A DNA stretch of 41,463 bases from an uncultured Microscilla sp. (lineage in GTDB: Bacteria; Bacteroidota; Bacteroidia; Cytophagales; Microscillaceae), in assembly GCF_947493425.1 (NCBI RefSeq), contig NZ_CANLRP010000067.1, forward strand, positions 1-41,463, read 5' to 3'. Positions 6,204 through 15,100 of this stretch are shown piece by piece. The first letter of the stretch is position 1. The number at the start of each line of letters is the position of its first letter. The notes beneath the pieces were generated by a model, which did not search any database, had not been told where the DNA came from, and saw only the letters and a list, made by a program, of their open reading frames with translations. The position numbers and the translations under genes were made by a program.

Positions 6204-7586
6204 ATGGTTTTATTCAAGAACAAATATCGATGGCTGATTTTAGGAGCCCTTTTGTATTGTTGTAGCTCGTTGTCAGGATTTGCTCAGCATAAGACAATTA
6301 CTGGAACGGTAGAAAATAGACATAAAAATGCAATAGCCATTGTAAAATATGCGGTAAGTGGCCCAGGAATTACTCCAGAAAATGTAGGAGAGCATACTCT
6401 TAAGCTAAAGTGGGGTGCAAAAAGCCAAACTTTCACAGGTGGCACATATAAAGCCGCAGGTGGCTATGGAAACTACCCTTGGGTTGAGTTTAATGACATA
6501 TACATTCCAATACCTACAACTGTAGGAGGAGAGGTTGTAACTCGAACCTGGGTGAAGCCCCAAGCAACTTCCAGTGCTTACGCTAATTTTGGCATAAAAC
6601 TGAAGTTTGTAGGTCAATGCCCCAAGCCAATACAGGTAAAATTAACGCCTGAGGGAGCAAATAAACGGGAAACCCGGCATTATTGCTTAAGTTTATACGA
6701 GGAGATTTCTCTTAAGCAGGAAAATATCAATGGCAAATGGAGATTTGTGATCGGAAAACGCAATGTGCTAGATGATACATTTGAAGAACTATGTAGTTGT
6801 AAAACCACCGATTTGCCTGAAATAAATACCTTAGATCAAGGTAACAACGATTGGTCTTCATTAGAGAACTTTGAGGGAGAAGATTATTTCGGCAATCCAC
6901 TTTTCTGTTGGTCTAATCAGTCACTTGCTCCCAAAACCAATGTACCCACATTTTATTCTTGCTCTCCTTGTAGAGCCTGGAGACGATTAACGGGAGAACT
7001 TGTAGCCCCTGCCTTAATCGTTGGAGCTAACACCTTTGCAACTGGTCTTGAGTGGGGATCGTGGATTAGTGGAGGCTATGCATCATTACTGGCAGGTAGT
7101 GGCATAGATATGAAAAGAGAATCAGGCGGTCTTGTAAAACTCGCCAGATTAGCCTCAGCCGCAGGACCAGCAGTTGCCGCTGGGCTAGGGGCTATGAGTG
7201 CTCATTTATTCAATGCTGGAGCAGAAAAATTGAAGGAATTCTACTTTGAAGCTTGTGAAGGGATTGATTTTGGTGGGGGGCGTGTCACTCGCCAACCAGT
7301 AAAAGGCGCTACCCAAGCTTTGGTGTTAGGTCCCAAAGCTTTGATCTACCCCAACCCCACTACCGGCGCGAGTACTTTGGCCTTACGCCTCACTCAAGCC
7401 AACGAACTCAGTGTAGAGGTGTACAATTTACAGGGGCAGGTAGTAAATACCCAGTTGTTGGGCAGTATTGGGGCTGGCGTGCATCGCATTCCGTTGGCTA
7501 CCGCAGGCCTCAAAGCGGGTAACTACATTGTAAAGATTACTGGAGTCAATGGGCTCAACATTACCCAACGCCTGGTGAGGCAATAG
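6204..7586 (+). CDS. T9SS-sorted secreted protein with CxxC-hydrophobic hairpin domain (copy A)
   Basis: The product has 460 residues. A signal peptide (hydrophobic residues about 11-26, then GFAQ) directs export. The N-terminal half (about 30-240) is beta-rich and not recognised. The middle has SCSPC (Cys253, Cys256), then a long Ala/Gly-rich hydrophobic stretch with two or three helix-length segments, closed by Cys351. The last 85 residues form a T9SS type A sorting domain with YPNP and ending in QRLVRQ, so it is probably exported across the outer membrane and anchored or released. The CxxC/hydrophobic/Cys pattern is shared with the genes at 23402, 26972, 30487 and 33534, but here the Cys-to-Cys span is the longest (95 residues). 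A DUF1573 gene follows after a small hairpin. Function unknown. Confidence 0.85.
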   Translation: MVLFKNKYRWLILGALLYCCSSLSGFAQHKTITGTVENRHKNAIAIVKYAVSGPGITPENVGEHTLKLKWGAKSQTFTGGTYKAAGGYGNYPWVEFNDIYIPIPTTVGGEVVTRTWVKPQATSSAYANFGIKLKFVGQCPKPIQVKLTPEGANKRETRHYCLSLYEEISLKQENINGKWRFVIGKRNVLDDTFEELCSCKTTDLPEINTLDQGNNDWSSLENFEGEDYFGNPLFCWSNQSLAPKTNVPTFYSCSPCRAWRRLTGELVAPALIVGANTFATGLEWGSWISGGYASLLAGSGIDMKRESGGLVKLARLASAAGPAVAAGLGAMSAHLFNAGAEKLKEFYFEACEGIDFGGGRVTRQPVKGATQALVLGPKALIYPNPTTGASTLALRLTQANELSVEVYNLQGQVVNTQLLGSIGAGVHRIPLATAGLKAGNYIVKITGVNGLNITQRLVRQ

Positions 7587-7613
7587 TGCTTTGATGCACC
7601 CTCATTTGCTTTG

Positions 7614-7642
7614 ACCCTGGTAGAAATTTATCAGGGTTTTTC
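7614..7642 (+). terminator. Hairpin with T run after the hairpin-domain gene
   Basis: ACCCTG (7614-7619) pairs with CAGGGT (7632-7637), followed directly by TTTTTC. It lies 28 bases after the stop of the gene at 6204 and upstream of the DUF1573 gene, so it may be a full terminator or an attenuator that lowers expression of the second gene. Confidence 0.6.
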
Positions 7643-7671
7643 TATCACTTGATAAAATATTCTTCTCTACT

Positions 7672-8727
7672 ATGAAATTACTTATCTACACCATCATTGT
7701 TTGGTTAACAATAGACATTGTATCTGCCCAAACCATTAAATTTGCCCAAAACAGCCACTCATTTGGCAATATTTCTGAAGAAGGCGGGATGGTACGCGTC
7801 GAGTTTAGTTTTACCAACATATCCGACACCACCATTACCGTACAAAGTACCTATGTAAGTTGTGGCTGCACTACACCAGAGGTAACCCTTGCCCCCATTA
7901 AACCAGGGGGACAAGGTAGGCTTAAGGTTGCCTACAACCCTCAGGGACGCCCTGGCAAGTTTCATAAAAAAATACAGTTGATAGGCAAAGGCATTGACAC
8001 CAGTGCCTATGTATACATTAGTGGGCAAGTTGAGCCACACCCTTACCCTGTTCGTCGAGGCAACATTCGCTTACAAACAACTTTGGCCGATTTTGGTAAA
8101 TTGTGGCACCATCAAACCGATACTGTATGGTTGTCCCTCGCCAATATGGGTAAGTCAGCCATCAACATTATGCAAACACAAGCAAAGCTACCCAAAGGTA
8201 CTCAATTACTGATACCTTTTGATTCGTTGCTACCCCAAACCAAAGATAGTATAGGCCTTGTGTATAATGCTACTGCCAGTCAAGACTGGGGATTTGTGTA
8301 TAAGCCCTGGCACCTAATTGTTAGGCAATCCTCAGGCAAAGCAAGCCGTGTCGCAATGCAACTTACTGCCCACATTAGAGAAGATTTTGAGTTTGTGGAT
8401 GCACCTCCATTTGCCAGGTTTATGACCGATAGTGTAGCGTTAGGGCAAGTAGTGTTGGGTGGAAATATTACGAGAAGTGTGGATTTGACTAACCAAGGGA
8501 AAGCGCCCTTATATATTCGTCAGGTAAAAGCCTCCTGCCAATGTCTACGGGTAGTGCCTGAAATTACGGTTTTAACTGCTGACAAAAAAACTTCACTAAA
8601 AATGACTTATACCCCTAAAAAAGGACAACAGGGTAAACAACGCTTTTTGGTATTGGTAACTACCAACGACCCCAGGCAGCCTGTAAAGCGACTGCAAATA
8701 ACTGCTAACGTGACAAAAACTAAATAG
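7672..8727 (+). CDS. Secreted DUF1573 protein (copy A)
   Basis: The 351-residue product has a signal peptide (hydrophobic residues 3-18, ending SAQ). It contains two Ig-like DUF1573 domains. The first (about 22-125) shows the family signature HSFGNISEEGG, FTNISDT, VSCGCTTP and GRPGKFHKKI. A degenerate middle domain follows, and the last domain (about 245-345) carries SCQCLRV and ends with TNDPRQP. DUF1573 domains belong to the ASH/HYDIN-like Ig superfold and usually mediate protein binding rather than catalysis. It lacks a T9SS sorting domain, so it is probably periplasmic or surface-linked in another way. It follows the hairpin-domain gene by 85 bases, a pairing repeated at 23402/24520 and 26972/28085, which suggests that the two proteins work together. 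Confidence 0.88.
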   Translation: MKLLIYTIIVWLTIDIVSAQTIKFAQNSHSFGNISEEGGMVRVEFSFTNISDTTITVQSTYVSCGCTTPEVTLAPIKPGGQGRLKVAYNPQGRPGKFHKKIQLIGKGIDTSAYVYISGQVEPHPYPVRRGNIRLQTTLADFGKLWHHQTDTVWLSLANMGKSAINIMQTQAKLPKGTQLLIPFDSLLPQTKDSIGLVYNATASQDWGFVYKPWHLIVRQSSGKASRVAMQLTAHIREDFEFVDAPPFARFMTDSVALGQVVLGGNITRSVDLTNQGKAPLYIRQVKASCQCLRVVPEITVLTADKKTSLKMTYTPKKGQQGKQRFLVLVTTNDPRQPVKRLQITANVTKTK

Positions 8728-9166
8728 CAAAGATTATATCAATTAATACTCCATAGCCTGAACAGGATTTTAGGGGCCAGGTTCTGGTACTTGGTACACC
8801 CTCTTCGTAGAGTTCATTACAGCAGGCTGCCCCAATGAGATGAATCGGGATTTAGAAATAGATTCGGTTCATAGATAGTTAATAAATTTATAAACTGTAC
8901 TTATTTTCAATTAGTTAAAAGACGTATAAGAGTAAGTTTCAAGCGACAAGCTTACTCTGTTCTGAAGGCAACTAATAAACTCATTGCCAAGACATTAGAA
9001 GCTACATCATACGCTTAGAAGTCAGTCTTTTGCCTGTGCCATAAAATACCGGTTCTTCATTACTTATAAATTGGTTATTTAGGGACATCCAGTCGATAGG
9101 CAACTCACCTAAATACTCTTCTCATTTATTGTTGAACATCCATAGTGCTTACCCAGAGAGTCTTAA
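8728..9166. other. Intergenic stretch, no gene seen
   Basis: Nothing coding is supported. The string GCCTGTGCCATAAA near 9030 also occurs in the promoter region of the fibre gene at 22464-22479, where it continues as TAAATTTG. Here it continues as TAAAATACC, so it may be a decayed copy of that promoter. Confidence 0.4.
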
Positions 9167-9322
9167 GAGCTTGTTTAAAATTAGCCGATGGCAGAGCTCC
9201 GAATCAAGTTCGGTTTACAACTTCGGGCTTGTTCTCGGAGGGCTGTGAGCTTTTACGCGACTTTTATGATTATATATTGTCAAATCCGAAAATTCATCCT
9301 AAAGCCTCCTGTAAACAAGCTC
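9167..9322. mobile_element. MITE-like element, about 156 bp
   Basis: The ends are inverted repeats: GAGCTTGTTTAA at the left and GTAAACAAGCTC at the right match in 11 of 12 positions. They are flanked on both sides by TAA, a likely target duplication. The GAGCTTGTTTAAAA end resembles termini of IS5-type elements. No transposase is encoded inside, so it would be a non-autonomous element. The interior can also fold (CTCCGAA and TTCGG words). The 82-codon ORF that crosses it appears to be chance. Confidence 0.6.
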
Positions 9323-9580
9323 TAAAAAAGGTAAGGGACTCCAAACATTATTTTTGCAGTTTAAACAGAAATGAATGTCCAGTATTGCTGTAAACGTTAA
9401 CACAACTATGGTTAATGCCTATTATTTTTACCCTGTACCCAATAGCCTCATAATAAGAGGGGCAAACACGTGAAAATATTTATTTGAAGCCTGTTTCTAA
9501 ACAACCACCACTCTACTGGTAGAGAAGCTTTTCTGAAGGGATTCGGGAAACAGAGAGAAAAGCAGTGTATTGATAAAACA

Positions 9581-9617
9581 AAACCTTGAGAGATTGCATA
9601 ATAATCTCCCAAGGTTT
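9581..9617 (-). terminator. Terminator of the G8-domain gene
   Basis: AAACCTTGAGAGATT (9581-9595) pairs with AATCTCCCAAGGTTT (9603-9617) with one mismatch and a 7-base loop. On the minus strand it is followed by TTTTGTTTTAT, as expected of a factor-independent terminator for the gene that ends at 9648. Confidence 0.8.
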
Positions 9618-9647
9618 GTATTATTGGATGAAGCTTGAGTAGTTGGT

Positions 9648-12600
9648 TTATTTGATCAGTTTATATATATCATTTTCTATCTTTAAGAAATAAATTCCTT
9701 TGCTAAAAGGAGCAAAGTTGATGGGACCTTGATAACGCAACGTTTTTAGCAGCTGACCTTTTGAACTCAAAATTTGAATTTGTGTTCCTTTCTCTACTCC
9801 TTTTAGGTTTAATTGATCATTTACTGGATTAGGATAAATAATTACCTGACTTGACCTGGATGTTTTCGCCTCTACCAATGTTTGTTGGTTTTTACTTGCC
9901 TTGGTCGTAGATCGGTAAGAGGCTCCACCCGCAGAACAACCAACGCATTGTGCCCTGATCCAGAAAATATCAAAGGAAATATTTAGCCCACCAACTGGGT
10001 CAAGGCGCAAACGGGTGATTTTACCATTCCAGGCAGCATTATTACCCACCGGAAAAGTCAAGGTCTGGTAAGCTCCATTGCCTGTATAGTTTACCGAGAC
10101 TACCTTGCTTCCCCCATAGCTACCGTCGGTATTGGTAGTAAAAAATAACTGTACCAATGTATTGGTAGAAGCCCTCATGTGTATTTGAATAGTTTTGACT
10201 CTATCAGCATTAAAGTTATAAGGGTTGTTTCTGATTTGGGCATCCCCGTTGCCCGAAGACACGCCCTTCATAAAACCTCCTTCTACTCTAAAGTTGCTAA
10301 TGTTGGAACTACTTGTCCAGCCTTCAAAATTGCCTGGGGTATTGAAGTAAGCTCCCAAATCGCTGGCATCAAAAGGGTGTCGACCTGCATTTAGTTCATC
10401 CAAATCAGACATTTCGTCGCCATCAGTATCAATCTTGGACAAAGCAGGGTTTGTAGTCCAGCGAATAGTTACCTGTTCATCAGCCTCTGTACCAATCAAC
10501 CTGGCTTTTGCTACTACCTTAAGGTATAAGTCAGTGCCATTTTTATAATAACCAGTGCTGGTGGCACTTTGTAGAGCTGCGTAGGTGTTGTACTTCGGTA
10601 CATTGCCCCCGTTCAATTGAGTAGTAGTAAGACCCAAACCTCCGGCTTTTCCAAAGTCTTTGAAGCGTACCATATAATGATCGTTCTCAAAAGCATCTGC
10701 CATTTTCAATATAATCTGTTTCTTGATTGGCGCTGATTCATAACGGTAAGTGTATAAAAAGCCTTCATTGACAATCAAGGGCAACTGGTGGTGCTCTTTG
10801 TAAGACCCTGGGGGAATATAATGCACTGAGGCATCTGGTGTGCCACTTTTGGTGCGCGTCACTGTTACATTAGGGTTGCTGTTGGAATGATTGTTATAAG
10901 AAAGCGCACAAAAAGCAAAATGATGATTACTTCTATAGGCTTTGCTCCAATTAGAAGGTTGCACTTCGTCGCCCACCAGCATAAAAGGGTGGTTGCTTAC
11001 TATAGAGGTATTGGCTACCCCACTAATAGTACCGCTGAGATCACGTATTACCATTGACCAGCGTCGAGGCTGACGGTCATCAGAGGCGCTGGGAGCAGGC
11101 CTTGGTTTAAGGTCATAATTGGGTAATACAAGGCGAGGTGTCCCTCCGTGGTTCAGGGTATTACCAGCAAAATAATGATTTGGGTGCTTGTTGCCACCTC
11201 CTATATTATCAAGCAAATTTGCCAATGCTGAATTCCACCCTACCAGGTGGCAATTATGCAACTGTCCGGCTCCATCGTACACCCGGTAGGCAAAACGTTC
11301 GGTATTGGCAGGTAAAAGATTTAGACCTGCCTGAGCAACAATCAATGAGTTGCTGGCAATGCTGTAGCTGGCAAACATGGTAGCTGTTTTGTTTGCCACA
11401 AACATATTATTCTCAAAGATGAGATTATTGCTTTTTTTATAGGTTGATCTTTGACGACCGGTACCAGTGTATATCCCCAGGTCGTTGGCATACCACAAAC
11501 AATTAGTCAGCCAATGTCTGGGAGTATGATCCCAACCCCCATTACCCTGGATAGAATGATCGCTATTGAGTTGGTCAAATATATCAAGCCCATTCATACA
11601 ACTATGTGCTGTGTTTCGGTCAAACTTAATGAGGGGGGCTTTGTAAGGCTCAAGGGCGCTAAAACGAGGATCAGTGGCTGATTCACCCATAGGTTTTTGA
11701 GGGAAAGCAAACCAATACCCGGTGCCTTCGGTACCTGCGGCTATATTTTGCTCAAAAGTATTTTGAGGGTTGGTGATCCAGAAGCTGGCTGGAGTACGGT
11801 TTTGAATCACATTAAATTGATTATCTGAAGGAGTCAGTTGCTGCTCGGGAGCAGGGCGTTTGGTCAGTAAAACCACATTCTTACGGATGACATTGAAACG
11901 TTCGCTGCCGTTTTCTAAAAAGACGCCGTGTCCAATGTGGTCATAACAAAAATTGTTTTCTACCAAAGTACTTTCTGTCCCATGAATGGTAATGGCTCTG
12001 TTGTACGATTGATGCACGCTCGAACTCTTCAAATACTGCCCAGCCCCTACATTGCCTAGCATGTGCCAGTGGTAAGGGTAACGTCCCAGAATAGCTTTTT
12101 GCCCCATATTGTAGAGTTCTATGTTTTCTACATAGGCTTTGCTATTGCTCATAATCATGACATGTCCTCCGTAGCCTTGGGCATTGCCTTGAGGGTGCCC
12201 TTGAATCTTGATACTGTGGCTAAGCAAACCTACCTCTGGGCGTAAGTCGGCAGACCAGTTTCTTACAGCATGCGACGACCTGCTATAGTTTCTAATGGCT
12301 CCCTGGTGGTTATAAGTAAGGTTTTGAGTAAAACGCAATAGTTTTCCTCCGTCTCCTACTGCTGCTATAGTGCGTTTTTCGGCTTGGTTCCAATTATTGG
12401 TTTTCGAAGTTATCACTACTTCATCGCCTGCTTGCCAGTTGACGGCTTCAGCAAGTCTGATATGGGCATTTCCCAGGTCGTCTTGTACTTTAGTCCAGCT
12501 TTTTTTGCTTATTCCATGTAAATGTAATATGCCTCCCCCCATTACTCCTATAAAATTGTTGCCCATGTGGGGGTGAGCATTACGGGCACTATAGGGGGCA

Positions 12601-13466
12601 TTCAGGGTAATGGTTGTTTTGTGGGGATGGGGTACCCGCTCTTGTCCAAACTCCATGCGGGCATTGCCCCCCATTACCATTATGCTGTTGGTTGTAATGT
12701 TGGCATGAGAGCTAACACTTGCTTGCAAGTGTCCGTTTACGGTAATGCTTTTTACTTGAAAATCGCCCACTGGCACCACTGCTGTGCCCGCACTAATGGT
12801 CACTGCGTCGTTGGCATTAGGTACTCTGCGAGGCGACCAGGCATTCGCATCACGCCAATCGTACACACGCTGTAGTTTAATGTCATCAACAAAAGCGGTA
12901 TGATCGCCAGAAATAATATTTACTCCTGTAAATTTGAAGTAGTGCCAGCCTGGGTTTAAATATACAGGCAGGCTATGCATCTGAGTATAGTTACTGCTGG
13001 GGATAGTAGCCTCGGAAATTTTTTTTCCACTAATTTCTACCCTTATGGCTTTGGTATTACCTGCGCGAACGGCTGACTTGTAGATAAGGCGGTAGTAGCC
13101 CCGGGCAGTAACATTCATGGCACCTTGAACGCTTCCACTGTTTTGTAAAAACAATACCTGGCTACCCTGGGGTGCATTGGGGTTGTTTTTGGTAAACCCG
13201 GTATTATTGCCTGATACTCCGGCTCCGTTGGCAAAGGTCATACCTGAGTGTGCTCCATTGATGTACATAAACCCCCGTGAATCGGTGATGTTGATTTGTT
13301 CAAACCCTCCTGCAATCAAAGGAGCGGCAGGGTTGGCTACCGAGCTTATTTGTCCATTTACAAAGTGGGAGCAGAGCATTAATAAGCCAAAAACCAAGCT
13401 CATGGGTTTAAAAACACTTTTTTGTGAAAGCATTTTTTTTCCAAAAAATGTTTGTTTAAATTTCAT
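9648..13466 (-). CDS. Large T9SS-sorted G8-domain / beta-helix protein (CEMIP-like)
   Basis: The 1272-residue product has an N-terminal export signal (hydrophobic stretch about 22-36, ending VNGQ). ATG 13466 is the first start, and an internal Met at residue 12 is an alternative. A jelly-roll-like segment precedes a G8 domain (about residues 200-330) with WRDANAW, then MGGGILHLHG and KKSWTKV, as in eukaryotic CEMIP/TMEM2/fibrocystin-L proteins. A long parallel beta-helix follows (about 440-760), with ENNFCYDHIGHGVFLENGS-type turns. Near residue 1012, DTDGDEMSDLDELNAG is a thrombospondin-3-like calcium loop. A beta-sandwich domain resembling carbohydrate binding modules comes next, then a T9SS type A domain with YPNP. 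By family analogy it may bind or cleave polysaccharide, for example a glycosaminoglycan, but no catalytic residue is proven. It is monocistronic. Confidence 0.85.
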   Translation of the reverse strand: MKFKQTFFGKKMLSQKSVFKPMSLVFGLLMLCSHFVNGQISSVANPAAPLIAGGFEQINITDSRGFMYINGAHSGMTFANGAGVSGNNTGFTKNNPNAPQGSQVLFLQNSGSVQGAMNVTARGYYRLIYKSAVRAGNTKAIRVEISGKKISEATIPSSNYTQMHSLPVYLNPGWHYFKFTGVNIISGDHTAFVDDIKLQRVYDWRDANAWSPRRVPNANDAVTISAGTAVVPVGDFQVKSITVNGHLQASVSSHANITTNSIMVMGGNARMEFGQERVPHPHKTTITLNAPYSARNAHPHMGNNFIGVMGGGILHLHGISKKSWTKVQDDLGNAHIRLAEAVNWQAGDEVVITSKTNNWNQAEKRTIAAVGDGGKLLRFTQNLTYNHQGAIRNYSRSSHAVRNWSADLRPEVGLLSHSIKIQGHPQGNAQGYGGHVMIMSNSKAYVENIELYNMGQKAILGRYPYHWHMLGNVGAGQYLKSSSVHQSYNRAITIHGTESTLVENNFCYDHIGHGVFLENGSERFNVIRKNVVLLTKRPAPEQQLTPSDNQFNVIQNRTPASFWITNPQNTFEQNIAAGTEGTGYWFAFPQKPMGESATDPRFSALEPYKAPLIKFDRNTAHSCMNGLDIFDQLNSDHSIQGNGGWDHTPRHWLTNCLWYANDLGIYTGTGRQRSTYKKSNNLIFENNMFVANKTATMFASYSIASNSLIVAQAGLNLLPANTERFAYRVYDGAGQLHNCHLVGWNSALANLLDNIGGGNKHPNHYFAGNTLNHGGTPRLVLPNYDLKPRPAPSASDDRQPRRWSMVIRDLSGTISGVANTSIVSNHPFMLVGDEVQPSNWSKAYRSNHHFAFCALSYNNHSNSNPNVTVTRTKSGTPDASVHYIPPGSYKEHHQLPLIVNEGFLYTYRYESAPIKKQIILKMADAFENDHYMVRFKDFGKAGGLGLTTTQLNGGNVPKYNTYAALQSATSTGYYKNGTDLYLKVVAKARLIGTEADEQVTIRWTTNPALSKIDTDGDEMSDLDELNAGRHPFDASDLGAYFNTPGNFEGWTSSSNISNFRVEGGFMKGVSSGNGDAQIRNNPYNFNADRVKTIQIHMRASTNTLVQLFFTTNTDGSYGGSKVVSVNYTGNGAYQTLTFPVGNNAAWNGKITRLRLDPVGGLNISFDIFWIRAQCVGCSAGGASYRSTTKASKNQQTLVEAKTSRSSQVIIYPNPVNDQLNLKGVEKGTQIQILSSKGQLLKTLRYQGPINFAPFSKGIYFLKIENDIYKLIK

Positions 13467-14454
13467 AATCAGTTTGTTAGATACATCTCAGATAATTTTT
13501 TGAGGTAAGCTTTGGGTATACTAAGTCAAATAGCCTTTGGTGTATGTACACTGGTAAAATATTTACTGCAATACACCTAACTAATTTTCTCTCTGACATA
13601 TCCCAAGACAACGTTCACTCAAAATAAGTCTATGTCTACCTGTGCTTGTATGTGACAAACAAGCACCACCAAAACACAGCCACTAGAAGTGAGAAGTGTT
13701 TTTTGAATAACATTACAAGACATTGTTGCATTTACTGAAATGTGTGTTAAAAAATCATAATTAACCAGTCATTTATTTGGCTACAAAGTAGTAAAGGTGA
13801 AACTGACAAGGCAAAAAGCAAGCAGGTGTTTTTGCGGGACGTTAGAAGAGACATTGGACGCCAGCTATTTCTTTATAGCTTGTGCCACAGGCTTTTATCA
13901 AACTTTAAAAGGTTTGGTTATTTAGCTTGCCGAAGCTGGGATGGGAGCAGAGAACGGCTTAAAAGGTAACCAGATTGAGAGGTCAGGTAACAAACAGGCT
14001 TGGTCAAATGAGTTTGTTTTAGCCTAAGTCCATACCACTATAGCCTTTCTTCTTAGCCACAGGAATGCACCTATCATCTGAAACATAAGAAAAATCAGCC
14101 CACACAGGGTATGTTGAAGAGTACACAAATATGTAACCCTCAATTTTGGAAAGAGTTTGCGAGGGGCAAAGCACCTGTTTTGAGGTGGGCAACTTGTTTT
14201 AAAGCATTCATAAAACGCTTTTTTTATATGAATAACACCTTTTTTTATATCGGTCTTTGATCGATAAAATATAATATTTGTATATTCAATTTTATGCTTA
14301 ACAGTGCTTCTCCGCAAACACTACCATTATTAGTTAAAATGTTTTATATGCCAGCACAGAAACCAATTTGCTTTTTATTACACAGGTCAATCTTAAAAAA
14401 AATCAATTGGCCGTTTGCAGCTTTTATTAACTACAGCAAGGCATTGCTATATGG
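13467..14454. other. Long intergenic region, no gene seen
   Basis: About 1 kb separates the divergent genes. It must contain the promoter of the G8 gene, but I see no clear CAAAnnTA match on the needed strand. It is A/T-rich and has only small inverted repeats, for example AGGCT/AGCCT near 14000-14025. ORFs on either strand here have no family-like features. Confidence 0.4.
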
Positions 14455-14928
14455 CAGAAACGCCACAGAACAGTATTTGGAAAAAGACCAGGCTGAACAG
14501 CAGAAAACATGTAGGGTAAAGATAAACAGTGGTTGTATATTGTACAAAAGCATCAAATGTTGGAAAATATGTTGGGCGAACTGAAAGACGTAGCTAAAAC
14601 CTTGGGCGGAACCTCTTTATATCGCTTGAATGGTTTGATAAGAAAAGTAAAAAAAGAATTATCTAAAAATCAACCTTGATAAAGTTTCGTCTATGCTTTT
14701 GAGGTGGCTCGCCTCAACTTTTACAAAAGACTTAAGAAAAAATTTACTGGTCTTAATGGACACGATTTAAAACTATGTGCTTTGCTGTACCTTGGAATCG
14801 ATTCATGTGAACTTGCCATTATAGTAAGTATTACTCAAAGCAATGTACTTTCATCTACGAAAAACCTAAATCTATCAAACCATCCTCTGATAGATTTTAT
14901 TCGTAACATTTTACGCATTTGTCCCTGA
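14455..14928 (+). pseudogene. Decayed TPR-HTH regulator fragment
   Basis: Three successive frames together match the C-terminal part of the neighbouring TPR regulators. First comes EQYLEKDQAEQQ, then ENMLGELKDVAKTLGG followed by VKKELSKNQP and a stop near 14678. Then, in another frame, FEVARLNFYKRLKKKF, DLKLCALLYLGIDSCELA and PLIDFIRNI appear, ending at 14928. The intact paralogues read FEMAHPNFYKRLKEQF and DLKLCALLRLGFESRELA. The HTH helix is eroded (SSTKNLNLSNH in place of KKARFRLRKKL). No TPR part remains. Confidence 0.75.
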
Positions 14929-15100
14929 AATCCGTAAAAAAAAGTGTTATAAAATCCTGATTTTCAAAAGATTTCAATACATATCAATCGCAAAACGTCT
15001 ACCAGTCTGTCCACTTTAAATCCAGTAATTCTCAAGGGGCTCTATGTTTAGTGTCGTTTAATTTGTGCCAAACCCTCAACCTAACTGCAAAATAAAAGTT

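Noticed and set aside
9145..9393. 82-codon plus-strand ORF crossing the MITE-like element
   Set aside because: It spans both inverted ends and the flank, has no family-like pattern, and its frame is explained by the short element.
14024..14317. 97-codon minus-strand ORF
   Set aside because: Composition is Cys/Phe-rich without a domain, signal peptide or leader, and no conserved neighbour supports it.
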